64,000 bases of DNA from an uncultured Oscillospiraceae bacterium (GCA_934659425.1 CAKUHU010000001.1:248001-312000), one strand, 5' to 3'. Shown: positions 8,737 to 18,072, numbered from the stretch's first letter. The notes: generated from the sequence alone by a model not told the origin. Program-made: numbers and translations.

Positions 8737-9261
8737 ATGAAAAAGATCGAAGATTATGTCACAAGTATTCCGGATTTTCCGGAAAAGGGGATCATCTTTC
8801 GGGATATCACCTCGGTGCTCAACAGCGCGGAAGGTCTGCGGCTGGCAGTGGATCAGATGGCGGCGCTGCTGGATGGGGTGGAATTCGATGTGATCGCGGG
8901 GCTGGAATCGAGAGGCTTCCTTTTCGGGATGCCGATCGCATATAAGCTGGGCAAAGCGTTTCTCCCCATCCGGAAAAAGGGAAAACTGCCCCGGGAGACG
9001 GTGGAAGCCACCTATGAGCTGGAGTATGGGACGGCGACCATTGAGGTGCACAAGGATGACGTTAAGCCCGGGACAAGGGTCGTTCTGGTGGACGATTTGA
9101 TCGCCACCGGCGGAACGCTGGAGGCGGCGGCCCGGCTGCTGACTGGACAGGGGGCGGAGATCGTGAAGATCATCTGCCTGCTGGAGCTCAAAGGGCTGAA
9201 TGGCCGGGAGCGGATCAAGGACTATCCTGTGGAGACGGTCGTAGCTTATGAGGGGAAATGA
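8737..9261 (+). CDS. apt: adenine phosphoribosyltransferase
   Basis: Converts adenine and PRPP to AMP in purine salvage. The 174-residue protein starts MKKIEDYVTSIPDFPEKGI, the usual Apt N-terminus. It has GLESRGFLFG, a flexible loop region RKKGKLPRETV, and the PRPP-binding motif VVLVDDLIATGGT (about residues 116-128). The ATG at 8737 has GGGAG 6 bases upstream; an earlier in-frame GTG lacks this. It is followed 64 bases later by a purine permease on the same strand, a coherent uptake-and-salvage pair. Confidence 0.95.
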   Translation: MKKIEDYVTSIPDFPEKGIIFRDITSVLNSAEGLRLAVDQMAALLDGVEFDVIAGLESRGFLFGMPIAYKLGKAFLPIRKKGKLPRETVEATYELEYGTATIEVHKDDVKPGTRVVLVDDLIATGGTLEAAARLLTGQGAEIVKIICLLELKGLNGRERIKDYPVETVVAYEGK

Positions 9262-9325
9262 CCGCTCTATAGTTTAGGGGAATACGTATGTGTTTCAATA
9301 AAAAAGAGAGAAGAGGGATAGGAAA

Positions 9326-10687
9326 ATGTTAGAGAGAACATTTCACCTGGCAGAGAACAAAACAAACGTAAAAACAGAAGTGATGGCTGGTATCACGACC
9401 TTTATGACCATGGCGTATATCCTGGCTGTCAACCCCAGCATCCTTAGTGCGGCTGGTATGGACTCCACTGCGGTCCTGTTGGCGACGGCATTGGCCTCCT
9501 TCATCGGAACGGCCTGTATGGCATTGCTGGCGAATTTGCCTTTCGCTCTGTCTGCGGGCATGGGACTGAATGCCTATCTGGCCTATACTGTGGTGCTGGG
9601 CTATGGCTACAGTTGGCAGGTCGCTCTGTTGGCCGTCTTTGTGGAAGGCTTGATCTTTATTGTCCTGTCGCTGACCAATGTCCGGGAGGCCATTTTCAAC
9701 GCCATTCCGCTGACACTGAAGAAGGGCGTCTCCGTGGGTATCGGATTGTTCATCGCCTTCATCGGCCTGCAGAATGCAGGGTTGTCTGTCGACTCCTCGA
9801 CGCTGGTTACCATCACCAGCTTTACCGAGAACTTCCATACCGCCGGTATCTGTGCGCTGCTGGCGCTCGTGGGTTTATTCATCATCGCTGTGCTGTATAT
9901 CCATCGTATCAAGGGTTCGATCTTGTTTGGTATCCTGTTGACTTGGGTCATTGGTATGCTGTGCGAAATGGTGGGATTGTATGTGCCTACTCCAGATGCC
10001 GGCTACTACACCCTTTTCCCCACCATGGGCCTGACCGACTTCAGCAAGCTCAGCCTGACTTTTGGACAGTGCTTCTCCGTTGATTTCAGCGCAGTGAAGC
10101 TCGTCAACTTTGTGGTGGTGGTGTTCTCCTTCCTGTTTGTGGATATTTTTGATACCTTGGGCACGCTGATTGGTGTGGCAACCAAGGCAGATATGCTGGA
10201 TAAAGAGGGCAAGCTGCCGCGCATCAAGCCCGCACTGCTGTCTGATGCCATTGCTACCTCCGCTGGCGCTGTGCTGGGTACCTCTACCACTACCACCTTT
10301 GTAGAGTCTGCCTCTGGCGTGGCGGTGGGTGGTCGCACCGGTCTGACTGCGATGGTCACTGCGCTGCTGTTCCTGCTGTCTACCCTGTTTGCCCCCATCT
10401 TTACGGCGATCCCGTCCTTTGCTACCGCACCTGCTCTGATTATGGTGGGCTTTTTGATGGTGGGTACAGTTACCGAGATCAGTTTTAAGGATGACAATCT
10501 GACCGAAGCGATCCCAGCTTATTTGGCTATCATTGCCATGCCTCTGTTCTACAGCATTTCCGAGGGTATTTCGCTGGGCATCATCTCCTATGTTCTGCTC
10601 AACCTGGCTGCCGGTAAGGGCAAAAAGGTGGCACCGCTGATGTATGTGCTGGCGGTCCTGTTTATTCTAAAGTATATCTTCCTGTAA
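9326..10687 (+). CDS. NCS2-family adenine/guanine/hypoxanthine permease
   Basis: Proton-coupled uptake of purine bases. The 453-residue membrane protein has the AzgA/PbuG-type N-terminus (NVKTEVMAGITTFMTMAYIL), about a dozen hydrophobic segments, and substrate-site signatures such as SAGMGLNAY and FVDIFDTLGTLIGVATKA. FVESASGVAVGGRTGLTAM is also highly typical. A GAGAAGAGGGATAGG stretch precedes the ATG. It lies downstream of apt, supporting purine base import. I looked for a purine riboswitch in the short gap and saw none. Confidence 0.93.
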   Translation: MLERTFHLAENKTNVKTEVMAGITTFMTMAYILAVNPSILSAAGMDSTAVLLATALASFIGTACMALLANLPFALSAGMGLNAYLAYTVVLGYGYSWQVALLAVFVEGLIFIVLSLTNVREAIFNAIPLTLKKGVSVGIGLFIAFIGLQNAGLSVDSSTLVTITSFTENFHTAGICALLALVGLFIIAVLYIHRIKGSILFGILLTWVIGMLCEMVGLYVPTPDAGYYTLFPTMGLTDFSKLSLTFGQCFSVDFSAVKLVNFVVVVFSFLFVDIFDTLGTLIGVATKADMLDKEGKLPRIKPALLSDAIATSAGAVLGTSTTTTFVESASGVAVGGRTGLTAMVTALLFLLSTLFAPIFTAIPSFATAPALIMVGFLMVGTVTEISFKDDNLTEAIPAYLAIIAMPLFYSISEGISLGIISYVLLNLAAGKGKKVAPLMYVLAVLFILKYIFL

Positions 10688-10773
10688 ACGCCGATTTTGC
10701 ATCCTATGCCCTGATAAGGCGGGCCCATTTTCTGGGGAAAGCCGTGATCGGGCGCGTGGGTTGTGCAGCGATA

Positions 10774-10819
10774 AAAAGAGAAGGAGAGAAAAGATCGATC
10801 TTTTCTCTCCTTCTCTTTT
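10774..10819. terminator. 46-bp perfect palindrome, bidirectional terminator
   Basis: A stem of 23 bp with no unpaired loop bases by sequence is centred at 10796/10797, with A residues on one end and T residues on the other. It separates the plus-strand permease from the convergent reductase gene. Confidence 0.85.
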
Positions 10820-10901
10820 ATTGTTTCACTATGCTTGTCCCAAGTGCTGGGGCTGAGCCCCTCGTTCAGGGAGAATGGGAAGGCCCGCGCTGCGGGGCGG
10901 C

Positions 10902-12551
10902 TTAGTCTGAAGCGTTGGGGATCAGCTCAAGGAGCTGGCGGACATTCTTTTTTCCAAAGGAGGGTTTACCGCCATTGATCACCAGGCAGGGGACGCTCAT
11001 GACCTGATACTGATCTTTGAGTGCGGGGAAATGGTTCAGGTCATAGACCTCTGCCGTCACATTTTTGTTTCCGGCAGCGATGCGCTGGGCGGCAGTCACC
11101 AGCTCCGGACACATAGTGCAGGAGAGGGAGACCAGCACTTGGATCCGTACCGGGGCGGCAATGGCCTCGATCTCCTGAGCCACCTCGGGCTCCAAGGATT
11201 GGCCGGGGCCGGCGGCATTGTACAGTCCCAGCACAAAGGAAGTAAACTCATGTCCGCCGGGGACGCCGTGGAAGGCGAGCCCCGTGGCAGAGCCGTCTGC
11301 CAGCAGGATTTTGACGCAGGGACGGTCAGCTTCCTCCTCCGGAGAGGGGGCGAGCTCCACAGAGAGCTTGTCCGTCATGGAGGCCAAGCTTTTCATATAC
11401 TGCTCCAACTCTTGGGAGACAGGCCGGTCATCCAGGAAAAGACGAAGGATCAGCGGTTGTGCCATGCGTCCAAACACGCTCTCCAGCTGTCCGCGTATTT
11501 CCTCAGAGAACAGTCCCGCGCTTTGGCCGGAGGCCTCTTTCTTCTCCGGCGCAGGAGAGGGGGCCTTGGGCGTGGGACGGGAGGGATGCAGCGCCGTTTT
11601 TTCTTGCAGGGAAGCGGCGTACTTTTCCAGTTCGGTGGCGGCAATGGCCCCGTCGCCGACGGCAGTGACGACTTGACGCAGGTTTTTGACGCAGACGTCT
11701 CCGGCGGCGTAAAGGCCGTCGACACTGGTCTTCTGCTGCCGGTCGGTGATCACATACCCCTGCTCATTGAGCTCCGTCAAGCCCTTGACGAGACTGGTGG
11801 CGGGCTCATAGCCCGCAAAGACGAATACGCCCAAGCGGTCGCCTTCAGCCGCATGGTGCTCGGTAACCTCTCCCGTGTTGCGGTCACGATAGCGGATGGT
11901 GGTCAGCGCATCATCTCCGGAGACCGATTCCACCTGGGCGTTGGTGACCACAGTGATCTTGTCGTGGCTGCGGGCAGCATCCGCCGTGCTCTTGGCGCAG
12001 GAGAAATCCGCGCCCCGGATGAGGATGGTCACGTGGCTGGCATATTTTGTGAGGAAGACGCTCTCCTCCGCCGCGGCAAAGCCGCCGCCCACCACAAAGA
12101 CCTCTTTGCCGGTGAAGAATTCCCCGTCACAGGTGGCACAGTAGGCCACGCCATGGCCCTTGAACTCCGACTCACCGTCAAAGCCTACACTGCGGGGGTG
12201 GGCACCGGTGGCCAGCAGGACGCCAAAGCATTGCAGAGTGCCCCGGCTTGTCTGGACAGACTTGACATCGCCGTCCAGCTCCAGCCCTTCCACCTCTGCC
12301 AGCAGGAATTCCGCGCCGAAGTTCTGGGCCTGCCGGCGCATGGTATCGGTCAATCCGCTTCCGCTGGAGGAGAGGACGCCGGGATAGTTGACCACCTCAG
12401 ATGTGATGGTGATCTGTCCGCCGAAGTTTTCTTTTTCCACCACGATGACACGATATTGTGCCCGGGCCAGGTACAATGCGGCGGTTAGACCGGCGGGGCC
12501 GCCGCCGATCACCACCACATCATACAGGCTTTCCTGATTGATCTCTTTCAT
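10902..12551 (-). CDS. thioredoxin reductase-like flavoprotein with C-terminal AhpF-type thioredoxin folds
   Basis: Probably the NAD(P)H-dependent reductase for the peroxiredoxin encoded just upstream. The N-terminal 300 residues form a thioredoxin-reductase module: FAD motif VVVIGGGPAGLTAAL, redox pair Cys138/Cys141 (YCATCDG), NAD(P) motif FVVGGGFAAAEE and C-terminal FAD motif GLYAAGDVC. A Pro/Ala-rich linker leads to two thioredoxin-like folds, the second with CTMC (Cys478/Cys481) and a cis-Pro motif SVPCLVING. Classical AhpF carries this double fold at its N-terminus, so the domain order is reversed. The ATG at 12551 lies 4 bases after the ahpC stop, which suggests translational coupling. 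Confidence 0.88.
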   Translation of the reverse strand: MKEINQESLYDVVVIGGGPAGLTAALYLARAQYRVIVVEKENFGGQITITSEVVNYPGVLSSSGSGLTDTMRRQAQNFGAEFLLAEVEGLELDGDVKSVQTSRGTLQCFGVLLATGAHPRSVGFDGESEFKGHGVAYCATCDGEFFTGKEVFVVGGGFAAAEESVFLTKYASHVTILIRGADFSCAKSTADAARSHDKITVVTNAQVESVSGDDALTTIRYRDRNTGEVTEHHAAEGDRLGVFVFAGYEPATSLVKGLTELNEQGYVITDRQQKTSVDGLYAAGDVCVKNLRQVVTAVGDGAIAATELEKYAASLQEKTALHPSRPTPKAPSPAPEKKEASGQSAGLFSEEIRGQLESVFGRMAQPLILRLFLDDRPVSQELEQYMKSLASMTDKLSVELAPSPEEEADRPCVKILLADGSATGLAFHGVPGGHEFTSFVLGLYNAAGPGQSLEPEVAQEIEAIAAPVRIQVLVSLSCTMCPELVTAAQRIAAGNKNVTAEVYDLNHFPALKDQYQVMSVPCLVINGGKPSFGKKNVRQLLELIPNASD

Positions 12552-12555
12552 CGTC

Positions 12556-13119
12556 TTACAGCAGGCCCACAAGATCCAGGCTGGGCTTCAGAGTTTCTGC
12601 ACCGGGCTGCCACTTGGCGGGGCAGACCTCGTCGCCGTGCTCGGCCACGAACTGAAGGGCCTGCACCTTGCGCAGCAGCTCATCGGCGTTGCGGCCCACA
12701 TTGCCCGCGTTGACCTCGTAAGCCACGATCCGGCCCTCCGGGTTCACCACAAAGGTGCCCCGCTCTGCCAGGCCGTCCGCCTCGATCAGCACCTCAAAGT
12801 CTTTGGCCAGGGCGTGGGTGGGATCCGCCAGCATGGGGTACTGGATCTTTTTGATGCGTTCAGAGGCATCATGCCAAGCCTTGTGGACAAAATGGGTGTC
12901 GCAGGAGACGGAGTAGATCTCGCAGCCGATGGCGGAGAACTCGCTGTACTTGTTGGCCAGGTCTTCCAGCTCCGTGGGGCAGACGAAGGTGAAGTCAGCG
13001 GGATAGAAGAAGAAGACACTCCACTTTCCCAGGATGTCAGACTTGGTCACAGGCCGAAAAGCGTTATTCTGATAAGCCTGAACAGAAAACTCACTGACCT
13101 CTTTGTTAATTAAAGACAT
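12556..13119 (-). CDS. ahpC: alkyl hydroperoxide reductase, typical 2-Cys peroxiredoxin
   Basis: Reduces H2O2 and organic hydroperoxides in the cytoplasm. The 187-residue length is exact for AhpC. The peroxidatic Cys is in PADFTFVCPTELEDL and the resolving Cys near the C-terminus in HGDEVCPAKWQPG. The ATG at 13119 is chosen for its GGAGG site; a longer frame upstream overlaps the promoter. It forms an operon with its reductase. Confidence 0.97.
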   Translation of the reverse strand: MSLINKEVSEFSVQAYQNNAFRPVTKSDILGKWSVFFFYPADFTFVCPTELEDLANKYSEFSAIGCEIYSVSCDTHFVHKAWHDASERIKKIQYPMLADPTHALAKDFEVLIEADGLAERGTFVVNPEGRIVAYEVNAGNVGRNADELLRKVQALQFVAEHGDEVCPAKWQPGAETLKPSLDLVGLL

Positions 13120-13177
13120 ACTAAATTCCTCCTTGTCATTTTTGATGAACCAAAGCTGATAATAAGTGTGGGATAAC

Positions 13178-13206
13178 ATTGTACTGTTTTTTTCCTTGGG
13201 TGTCAA
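13178..13206 (-). promoter_or_regulatory. promoter of ahpC and its reductase
   Basis: Reverse strand TTGACA (13201-13206), 17-base spacer, TACAAT (13178-13183). An AT-rich stretch downstream (TTATCCCACACTTATTATC) could hold a regulator site, but it does not match a PerR box well. Confidence 0.8.
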
Positions 13207-13596
13207 TGGATTCCATTATTGGTTGTTTTTTAGGGATTTACTGAAAAAGAGCTTTGTCAGCGTCAACCGATGATGCTCCTAAGGGCAGACGGAGGGAAAC
13301 GGCTCATGAGATTGCCGGATTGGAATTTGCGGGGGTGGGTGCCGATAAAATGTCAGGCGAATATCAAAAGCAGATTTTACTTTAGATCGTTTTAAATATG
13401 CTCTGTTTCTCGCCAAATAAAAAGAAGAACTGACGATATTTTTGCCGGGGGCGTGCCTGGGGACGTAAAATCTTGCAAAGACATATAAAATAAATCGAGA
13501 CCGTTTACAGTATAAATAAGATAAGGTCTATTTCCCCCAAATGGTATGTTGGGCTCCCAATCAATGGATCTGTTTGATTATAGCAGCTCTATCCAC
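13207..13596. other. intergenic stretch without a convincing gene
   Basis: About 390 bases lie between the ahpC promoter and the terminator of the M20 gene. Only short frames are present, the most protein-like being ETAHEIAGLEFAGVGADKMS near 13300, without a start or ribosome site. I see no RNA element. Confidence 0.5.
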
Positions 13597-13600
13597 AAAA

Positions 13601-13634
13601 AAAGTGCCGCGGAAATCATTTACGCGGCACTTTT
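13601..13634 (-). terminator. intrinsic terminator of the M20 hydrolase gene
   Basis: AAAGTGCCGCG (13601-13611) pairs with CGCGGCACTTT (13623-13633). A tract of A residues on the left gives a reverse-strand T run, and TTTT lies on the right, so it may act in both directions. Confidence 0.8.
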
Positions 13635-13644
13635 GCTTATCGTT

Positions 13645-14841
13645 TTATTGGCCCTTTGCGTGATTTTCCAGCCACTTGGTGGCACAGTTGGCAAAACCGG
13701 CCGCACCCAGAGGAAGCATCTCCTCATTAAAGACGACCTTGGTGTTGTGCTGGCTGTACTTGCCGCCGTGCTCCCGGTCCGGGCCCGCGCCGATGAAGAA
13801 GAAGGCGGAAGGGCAACGGGTGGTCAGGTTAGCAAAATCCTCGGAGCCCAGCTTCATGACAGGGGGCTCACCCACATGGCCCAGATCGCCCAGGACCTCT
13901 TCCAGATAACCCCGCATCTCAGTTTCCAGATCGTTGTTCACGAACAGAGGCACCATGGGGGTCTCCCACTCCACAACACCTTCGCAGCCGAAGGACTTGG
14001 CGGTGTACTCCACCACTTCGTTCAGCCGGCGGACCAGCATGTTCTGCTGATCGGCATTGTAGGTGCGGATGCTGCCCTTCATGACCACATTGGCCGGGAT
14101 GACGTTGAACACCTTGGTGTTGCTCTCGATGGAGCCGACGGTCAGGATGCAGACCTGAGAGGGATCGGCTTCCCGGGCAATCAAGGTCTCCAGTGCGGTT
14201 ACAATGTGGGCGGCAGCGTTGATGGGGTCCACGCCCTGGTGGGGGCGGGCACCGTGGCAGGAGACGCCCTTTACTGTGATTTCAAAAATGTCGTTGGAAG
14301 AGAACACGGCATTCATGCCATAGCCAAAGGTGCCGAGGGGGAGCATGGCATCCACGTGCATCGCCATGGCAGCATCTACCTTGGGATTTTCCAGCACGCC
14401 GGCATCCAGCATCTCCAGGCAGCCCTCGCCGCACTCCTCGCCGGGCTGGAACATGAGCTTGACGGTACCGTAAAGAGCATCCTCATTTTCCTTAAGCATT
14501 TGTGCCGCACCCAGCAGCATAGAGGTGTGGTTGTCATGGCCGCAGCAGTGGGCCTGGCCCGGGGTGAGGGAGGCGAATTCAAGGCCACTCTCTTCCACCA
14601 TGGGCAGGGCATCCATGTCCGCCCGGAGCAGCAGTACGGGTCCGGGTTTCTTCCCTCCAATAAGGGCTACCAGGCCATATTTGCCGCAGTGTTGGACCTC
14701 CAGCCCGATCTCCTTGAGCCGCTCCTCCACGTAGGCAGAGGTGACAGGCAGCTCGCAGCGCAGCTCGGGATGCTGGTGCAGAAAGCGGCGGTTCTTTACA
14801 ATCGTTTCCTTGAGCTCCATGGCTCTTTTCATATAGTCCAT
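13645..14841 (-). CDS. M20-family metal-dependent amidohydrolase
   Basis: Cleaves N-acyl or peptide bonds of amino acid derivatives using two metal ions. The 398-residue protein has the M20D signatures LRADMDALPM, CGHDNHTSMLLGAA, FQPGEECGEG, the dimerisation-domain motif GVSCHGARPHQGVDP and LGSEDFA. The start is placed at the second of two adjacent ATGs, 7 bases after AAGGAG. It follows the YfcC transporter on the same strand, though a terminator lies between. The substrate is unknown. Confidence 0.88.
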   Translation of the reverse strand: MDYMKRAMELKETIVKNRRFLHQHPELRCELPVTSAYVEERLKEIGLEVQHCGKYGLVALIGGKKPGPVLLLRADMDALPMVEESGLEFASLTPGQAHCCGHDNHTSMLLGAAQMLKENEDALYGTVKLMFQPGEECGEGCLEMLDAGVLENPKVDAAMAMHVDAMLPLGTFGYGMNAVFSSNDIFEITVKGVSCHGARPHQGVDPINAAAHIVTALETLIAREADPSQVCILTVGSIESNTKVFNVIPANVVMKGSIRTYNADQQNMLVRRLNEVVEYTAKSFGCEGVVEWETPMVPLFVNNDLETEMRGYLEEVLGDLGHVGEPPVMKLGSEDFANLTTRCPSAFFFIGAGPDREHGGKYSQHNTKVVFNEEMLPLGAAGFANCATKWLENHAKGQ

Positions 14842-14899
14842 CATGATTCTCCTTCCATATGGTATGACAATAAAATCGGACTGATTGATTTTTCTTCTC

Positions 14900-14945
14900 T
14901 TTGAAAAAAGTTGGGGGCGAAGTTTCACCCCCAACTTTTTCAAAG
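14900..14945 (-). terminator. terminator between the transporter and M20 genes
   Basis: TTTGAAAAAAGTTGGGGG on the left arm pairs with CCCCCAACTTTTTCAAA on the right (14928-14945). A run of T residues lies in the stem end on the reverse strand. It follows the transporter gene and may reduce read-through into the M20 gene. Confidence 0.75.
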
Positions 14946-14977
14946 GCAATTCACATGATTTTTTGCGACCGGCCGGA

Positions 14978-16369
14978 TCACAGGTTGATCAAAGTAGCGG
15001 CAACGACCATGCAGCCACCAATTACGATATTGGTGACGATGATCCGCCAAATGTATTTCACATACTGGGGATAGGAAATCTCCGCAATGGCGACAGCGCC
15101 CATCGTTGCGGCAGACATGGGGAGGAGCAGGTTGGTGATGCCATCGCCAAAGATAAAGGCGGTAACAATGGTCTGGGGAGTGAGACCCAAAATCTCGCCC
15201 AAGGGACCTACGATGGGGATGGTAGCGGCAGCCTGGCCGGAACCGGAGATGATAAAGGTGTTAAGGACAATCTGGAACGCATACATGAACAGTGCGCCGA
15301 CCACCTTGGGCAGGCCTACGAACACGCCGGCGAAGGCGTGAACGATGGTGTGAATGACATTGGCCTCAGTGAGGATAATGGCGATACCCTTGGAGAAACC
15401 GACAACCAGTACACCCACCATCATCTTCTTGGCGCCGTCCACGAACAGGGTGGCGATCTTGTTGGGGCTGTATCCGGCGGTGAAGCCGATGACCACAGCC
15501 ATGATGATGAAGACGCAGGCCATCTCAGTGCCAAAGTCCCACTTGTGCAGAGCGCCGTAGACAACAGCAGCGATACCAGCGACGAACTCGAGCAGGATGA
15601 TGATCCGGCGGGTGGTCAGAGTAGAGTCCACATCCACGGCGGCCTGCTCTTTCTCTTTGGCGGCCAGTTCTACATTGTAGCAAATACTCTTGGTGGGATC
15701 GTTTTTGACCCGGCGTGCATACCACACAGTCCAGAAGATGACGGAGCAGAGCAGCAGTGCGTAACCAATAGCCCGGAACCACAGACCGGAAAAGATCTCA
15801 ATGCCCAAAAGGCTCTGGGCGGTACCAGTGGTGGCGGAGTTCAGCAGACCGCTGGCGAAGCCGGCGTTGCCGGCGGCAATCGTGATGGACAAGCCTACCA
15901 TCGCATCGTAGCCCAAGGAACGGGCAACCATGATGCCCAGCGGAACGAAGGCCAGCATGGATTCGGCGTTGCCGGTGGAGGCGGGCAGTGCGGAAAACAT
16001 CACGATGACGATGGGCAGGAAGAACACACCCAGCTTGTCGCTGGACTTCATGACCTTGGACATGAGAGCCTGGGTCGCGCCGGTGGAGTTGATGACGGAG
16101 AAGGCGGCGCCGATAATCAACACGAAGTTGGAAATATAGGCGACCTGCTTCATGCCGTCGGGAATCACACGGAAGATGTCGAACAGAGTGGCGGGGTTGC
16201 GGTCGATGTAATGGAAGGTATTGGGGTCGATGGTCTTGGTACCCTCAATGTAGTCATATTGACCGGCGGGCAGGATCCAACTCAGGATTGCCGCAATGAT
16301 GATCATGACCATGATGATGACTAGAGTGTGAGGGAACTCAAACTTTTTTGTGCCTTCTTTTTTGCTCAC
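14978..16369 (-). CDS. YfcC-family (DcuC-like) membrane transporter
   Basis: Integral membrane carrier of about 463 residues with roughly 12 hydrophobic segments. The family is annotated as C4-dicarboxylate or basic amino acid/peptide carriers, but substrates are poorly established. Typical motifs are PHTLVIIMVMIIIAAILSWI, LPAGQYDY, PASTGNAESMLAFVPLGI and SGSGQAAATIPI. A GTG at 16369 is preferred because AGGAG lies 10 bases upstream; the earlier TTG would be too close. Next to an M20 hydrolase and an M24 peptidase, an acyl-amino acid or peptide substrate is plausible. Confidence 0.85.
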   Translation of the reverse strand: MSKKEGTKKFEFPHTLVIIMVMIIIAAILSWILPAGQYDYIEGTKTIDPNTFHYIDRNPATLFDIFRVIPDGMKQVAYISNFVLIIGAAFSVINSTGATQALMSKVMKSSDKLGVFFLPIVIVMFSALPASTGNAESMLAFVPLGIMVARSLGYDAMVGLSITIAAGNAGFASGLLNSATTGTAQSLLGIEIFSGLWFRAIGYALLLCSVIFWTVWYARRVKNDPTKSICYNVELAAKEKEQAAVDVDSTLTTRRIIILLEFVAGIAAVVYGALHKWDFGTEMACVFIIMAVVIGFTAGYSPNKIATLFVDGAKKMMVGVLVVGFSKGIAIILTEANVIHTIVHAFAGVFVGLPKVVGALFMYAFQIVLNTFIISGSGQAAATIPIVGPLGEILGLTPQTIVTAFIFGDGITNLLLPMSAATMGAVAIAEISYPQYVKYIWRIIVTNIVIGGCMVVAATLINL

Positions 16370-16596
16370 AAAACACAATCTCCTCTCTTATCCTTGACAG
16401 GAATATATTGCGAAAATGGGAAATGGGCCTTCAACATCTCCCAGATTCACCTTTTTCAGCGGCACTTGACCGTCCGCCAAAGGAGGACGGCTGTGCGTTT
16501 CCGAAATGCAACAACAACAGAAATGTTTTTTATCTTGCATTTCCTTTTATTTCATTGTACTATGTAGGCAGAGACTTTAGGCAGGAAACCATGTTC

Positions 16597-16625
16597 ATTT
16601 TAACGATTCAAGTATGCACTGTCAA
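16597..16625 (-). promoter_or_regulatory. promoter of the YfcC-type transporter
   Basis: Reverse strand TTGACA (16620-16625), 17-base spacer, TAAAAT (16597-16602). It leaves a leader of more than 200 bases before the GTG. I see no convincing structured element in the leader beyond a short GC-rich inverted repeat near 16470-16490. Confidence 0.75.
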
Positions 16626-16744
16626 GTGAATTTTAACAATTCATTCAAAAAGTGTTCATAACATGAGGACAAAAAATTTCGTATCTCGAAAAGATTCCTG
16701 CAGCATGAAGGCCGGTCCATCATTTTATTTAGGGGGTATTATTT

Positions 16745-17833
16745 ATGAGAACAGATCGTGTCCAAAAAATTGTAGAAAGCATGAAGAAAAACGGCGTTGA
16801 TCAGATGATCATCAGCGATCCTTCTACTATTTTCTATCTGACCGATATAGGCAAGTTTGTGGCTCCCGGGGAACGTATGCTGGTTCTGTTCCTGGATACC
16901 CAAGGTGACTGCACCTTTTATGTCAACGCCCTTCAGACGGATTATGCCGCGCTCCATGACAATATCCGCTGGTATCGGGATGCGGAGGACCCCATCAAGC
17001 TGCTGGCTGCGGAGAAAATCCGGGAGGGAGCCACGGTGGGTATCGACAAAAACTGGGCAGCCCACTTCCTGCTGCGCCTGATGGCGGAAAAGAAGGCCAA
17101 TTACGTCCTCTCTAACAAGATCATCGACTACATCCGTATGGTCAAGGACGAGGGAGAGATCCAGACCATGCGGGAGAGCTGCGCCATCAACCAGAAGGTC
17201 ATTGACCAGATGTTCCAGATGCTCAAGCCCGGCCTGAAAGAGGTCAACCACCACCGTGCCCTCCACGAGATGTACTGCGCCTATGGTGCCGACGGCTATA
17301 ACATCATCGGCGTGGTGGCCTACGGAGAGTCCTGTGGCTATGCCCACCATAAGGCCAACGACACCGAGCTGAAGGCCGGCGACTGCGTGATGGTGGACAT
17401 CGGTGCCCGCTATAAGGGCTACCGGTCTGACATGACCCGAACCGTCTTCTACAAGAGCGTCACCGACGAGATGCGGGACATCTATAACATCGTTCTGGAG
17501 GCCCAGCTCACTGCCATGGATGCGGTCAAGGGCGGCGGCGGAATGCGCTTCTGCGACATCGACCGCATTGGCCGGGACATTATCACCAAGTATGGCTACG
17601 GCGAGTATTTCACCCATCGCATCGGACATAACATCGGCATTGACGGCCACGAGTTCCCCAGCGTGGGTGGTGACAATGAGATGGAGATCCTGCCCGGTAT
17701 GTGCTTCTCGGTGGAGCCCGGCATCTACATCCCCGGCAAGGGCGGCGTCCGGATTGAGGACCTGGTGGTGGCTACCCCCACTGGATATGAGTGCTTCTAC
17801 GATTACCCCAAGAAGCTGCGGGTGATCGAGTAA
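16745..17833 (+). CDS. M24-family Xaa-Pro dipeptidase/aminopeptidase
   Basis: Metallopeptidase acting on the bond before proline in peptides. The 362-residue protein has an N-terminal creatinase-like domain and a pita-bread domain. Its metal ligands are visible: two Asp in VMVDIGARYKGYRSDMTRT (about residues 217-229), His in HRIGHNIG (about 295), Glu in SVEPGIYIPG (about 323) and Glu in GVRIEDLV (about 338). AGGGGG precedes the ATG. It diverges from the transporter gene, and its own hairpin terminator follows. Confidence 0.92.
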   Translation: MRTDRVQKIVESMKKNGVDQMIISDPSTIFYLTDIGKFVAPGERMLVLFLDTQGDCTFYVNALQTDYAALHDNIRWYRDAEDPIKLLAAEKIREGATVGIDKNWAAHFLLRLMAEKKANYVLSNKIIDYIRMVKDEGEIQTMRESCAINQKVIDQMFQMLKPGLKEVNHHRALHEMYCAYGADGYNIIGVVAYGESCGYAHHKANDTELKAGDCVMVDIGARYKGYRSDMTRTVFYKSVTDEMRDIYNIVLEAQLTAMDAVKGGGGMRFCDIDRIGRDIITKYGYGEYFTHRIGHNIGIDGHEFPSVGGDNEMEILPGMCFSVEPGIYIPGKGGVRIEDLVVATPTGYECFYDYPKKLRVIE

Positions 17834-17854
17834 GATACAGATTCCCTTCTGCAC

Positions 17855-17891
17855 AGGAAAGAGGCGGTTTCAAACCGCCTCTTTCCTTTTT
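17855..17891 (+). terminator. intrinsic terminator of the M24 peptidase gene
   Basis: AGGAAAGAGGCGGTTT and AAACCGCCTCTTTCCT form a 15-16 bp stem followed by TTTTT. Confidence 0.88.
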
Positions 17892-17989
17892 TAGCTGGCT
17901 TTGTTGGCCCAAAGTCCCTGAAAAGGGGATGTGCCTTGCTGATTTTTCTGTATATACAGCTCTTTTTTGCATATTATGCGGTCAAGCCC

Positions 17990-18019
17990 TTGACATGACG
18001 CTGGGAGGTGTTTTACTAT
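17990..18019 (+). promoter_or_regulatory. promoter of the aminotransferase gene
   Basis: TTGACA (17990-17995), 18-base spacer, TACTAT (18014-18019), about 55 bases upstream of the chosen start. Confidence 0.65.
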
Positions 18020-18072
18020 AAACAAGCGTGGTATTTTCATGTATGCTTGAGAAAGAAAAAGGGGGCAAAGAT

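Noticed and set aside
9262..9325. Purine riboswitch before the nucleobase permease
   Set aside because: The gap is only 64 bases and lacks the conserved purine aptamer loops.
11031..12488. 485-codon plus-strand frame opposite the AhpF-like gene
   Set aside because: Antisense shadow; the minus-strand frame has FAD, NAD(P) and CxxC motifs in order.
13140..13180. PerR box at the ahpC promoter
   Set aside because: AT-rich partial symmetry only; it does not match the 15-base PerR consensus well enough.
14885..16324. 479-codon plus-strand frame opposite the YfcC transporter
   Set aside because: Mirror of a GC-rich coding region: low-complexity Gly/Asp/His composition, no ribosome site, and the opposite strand has a clear membrane protein.
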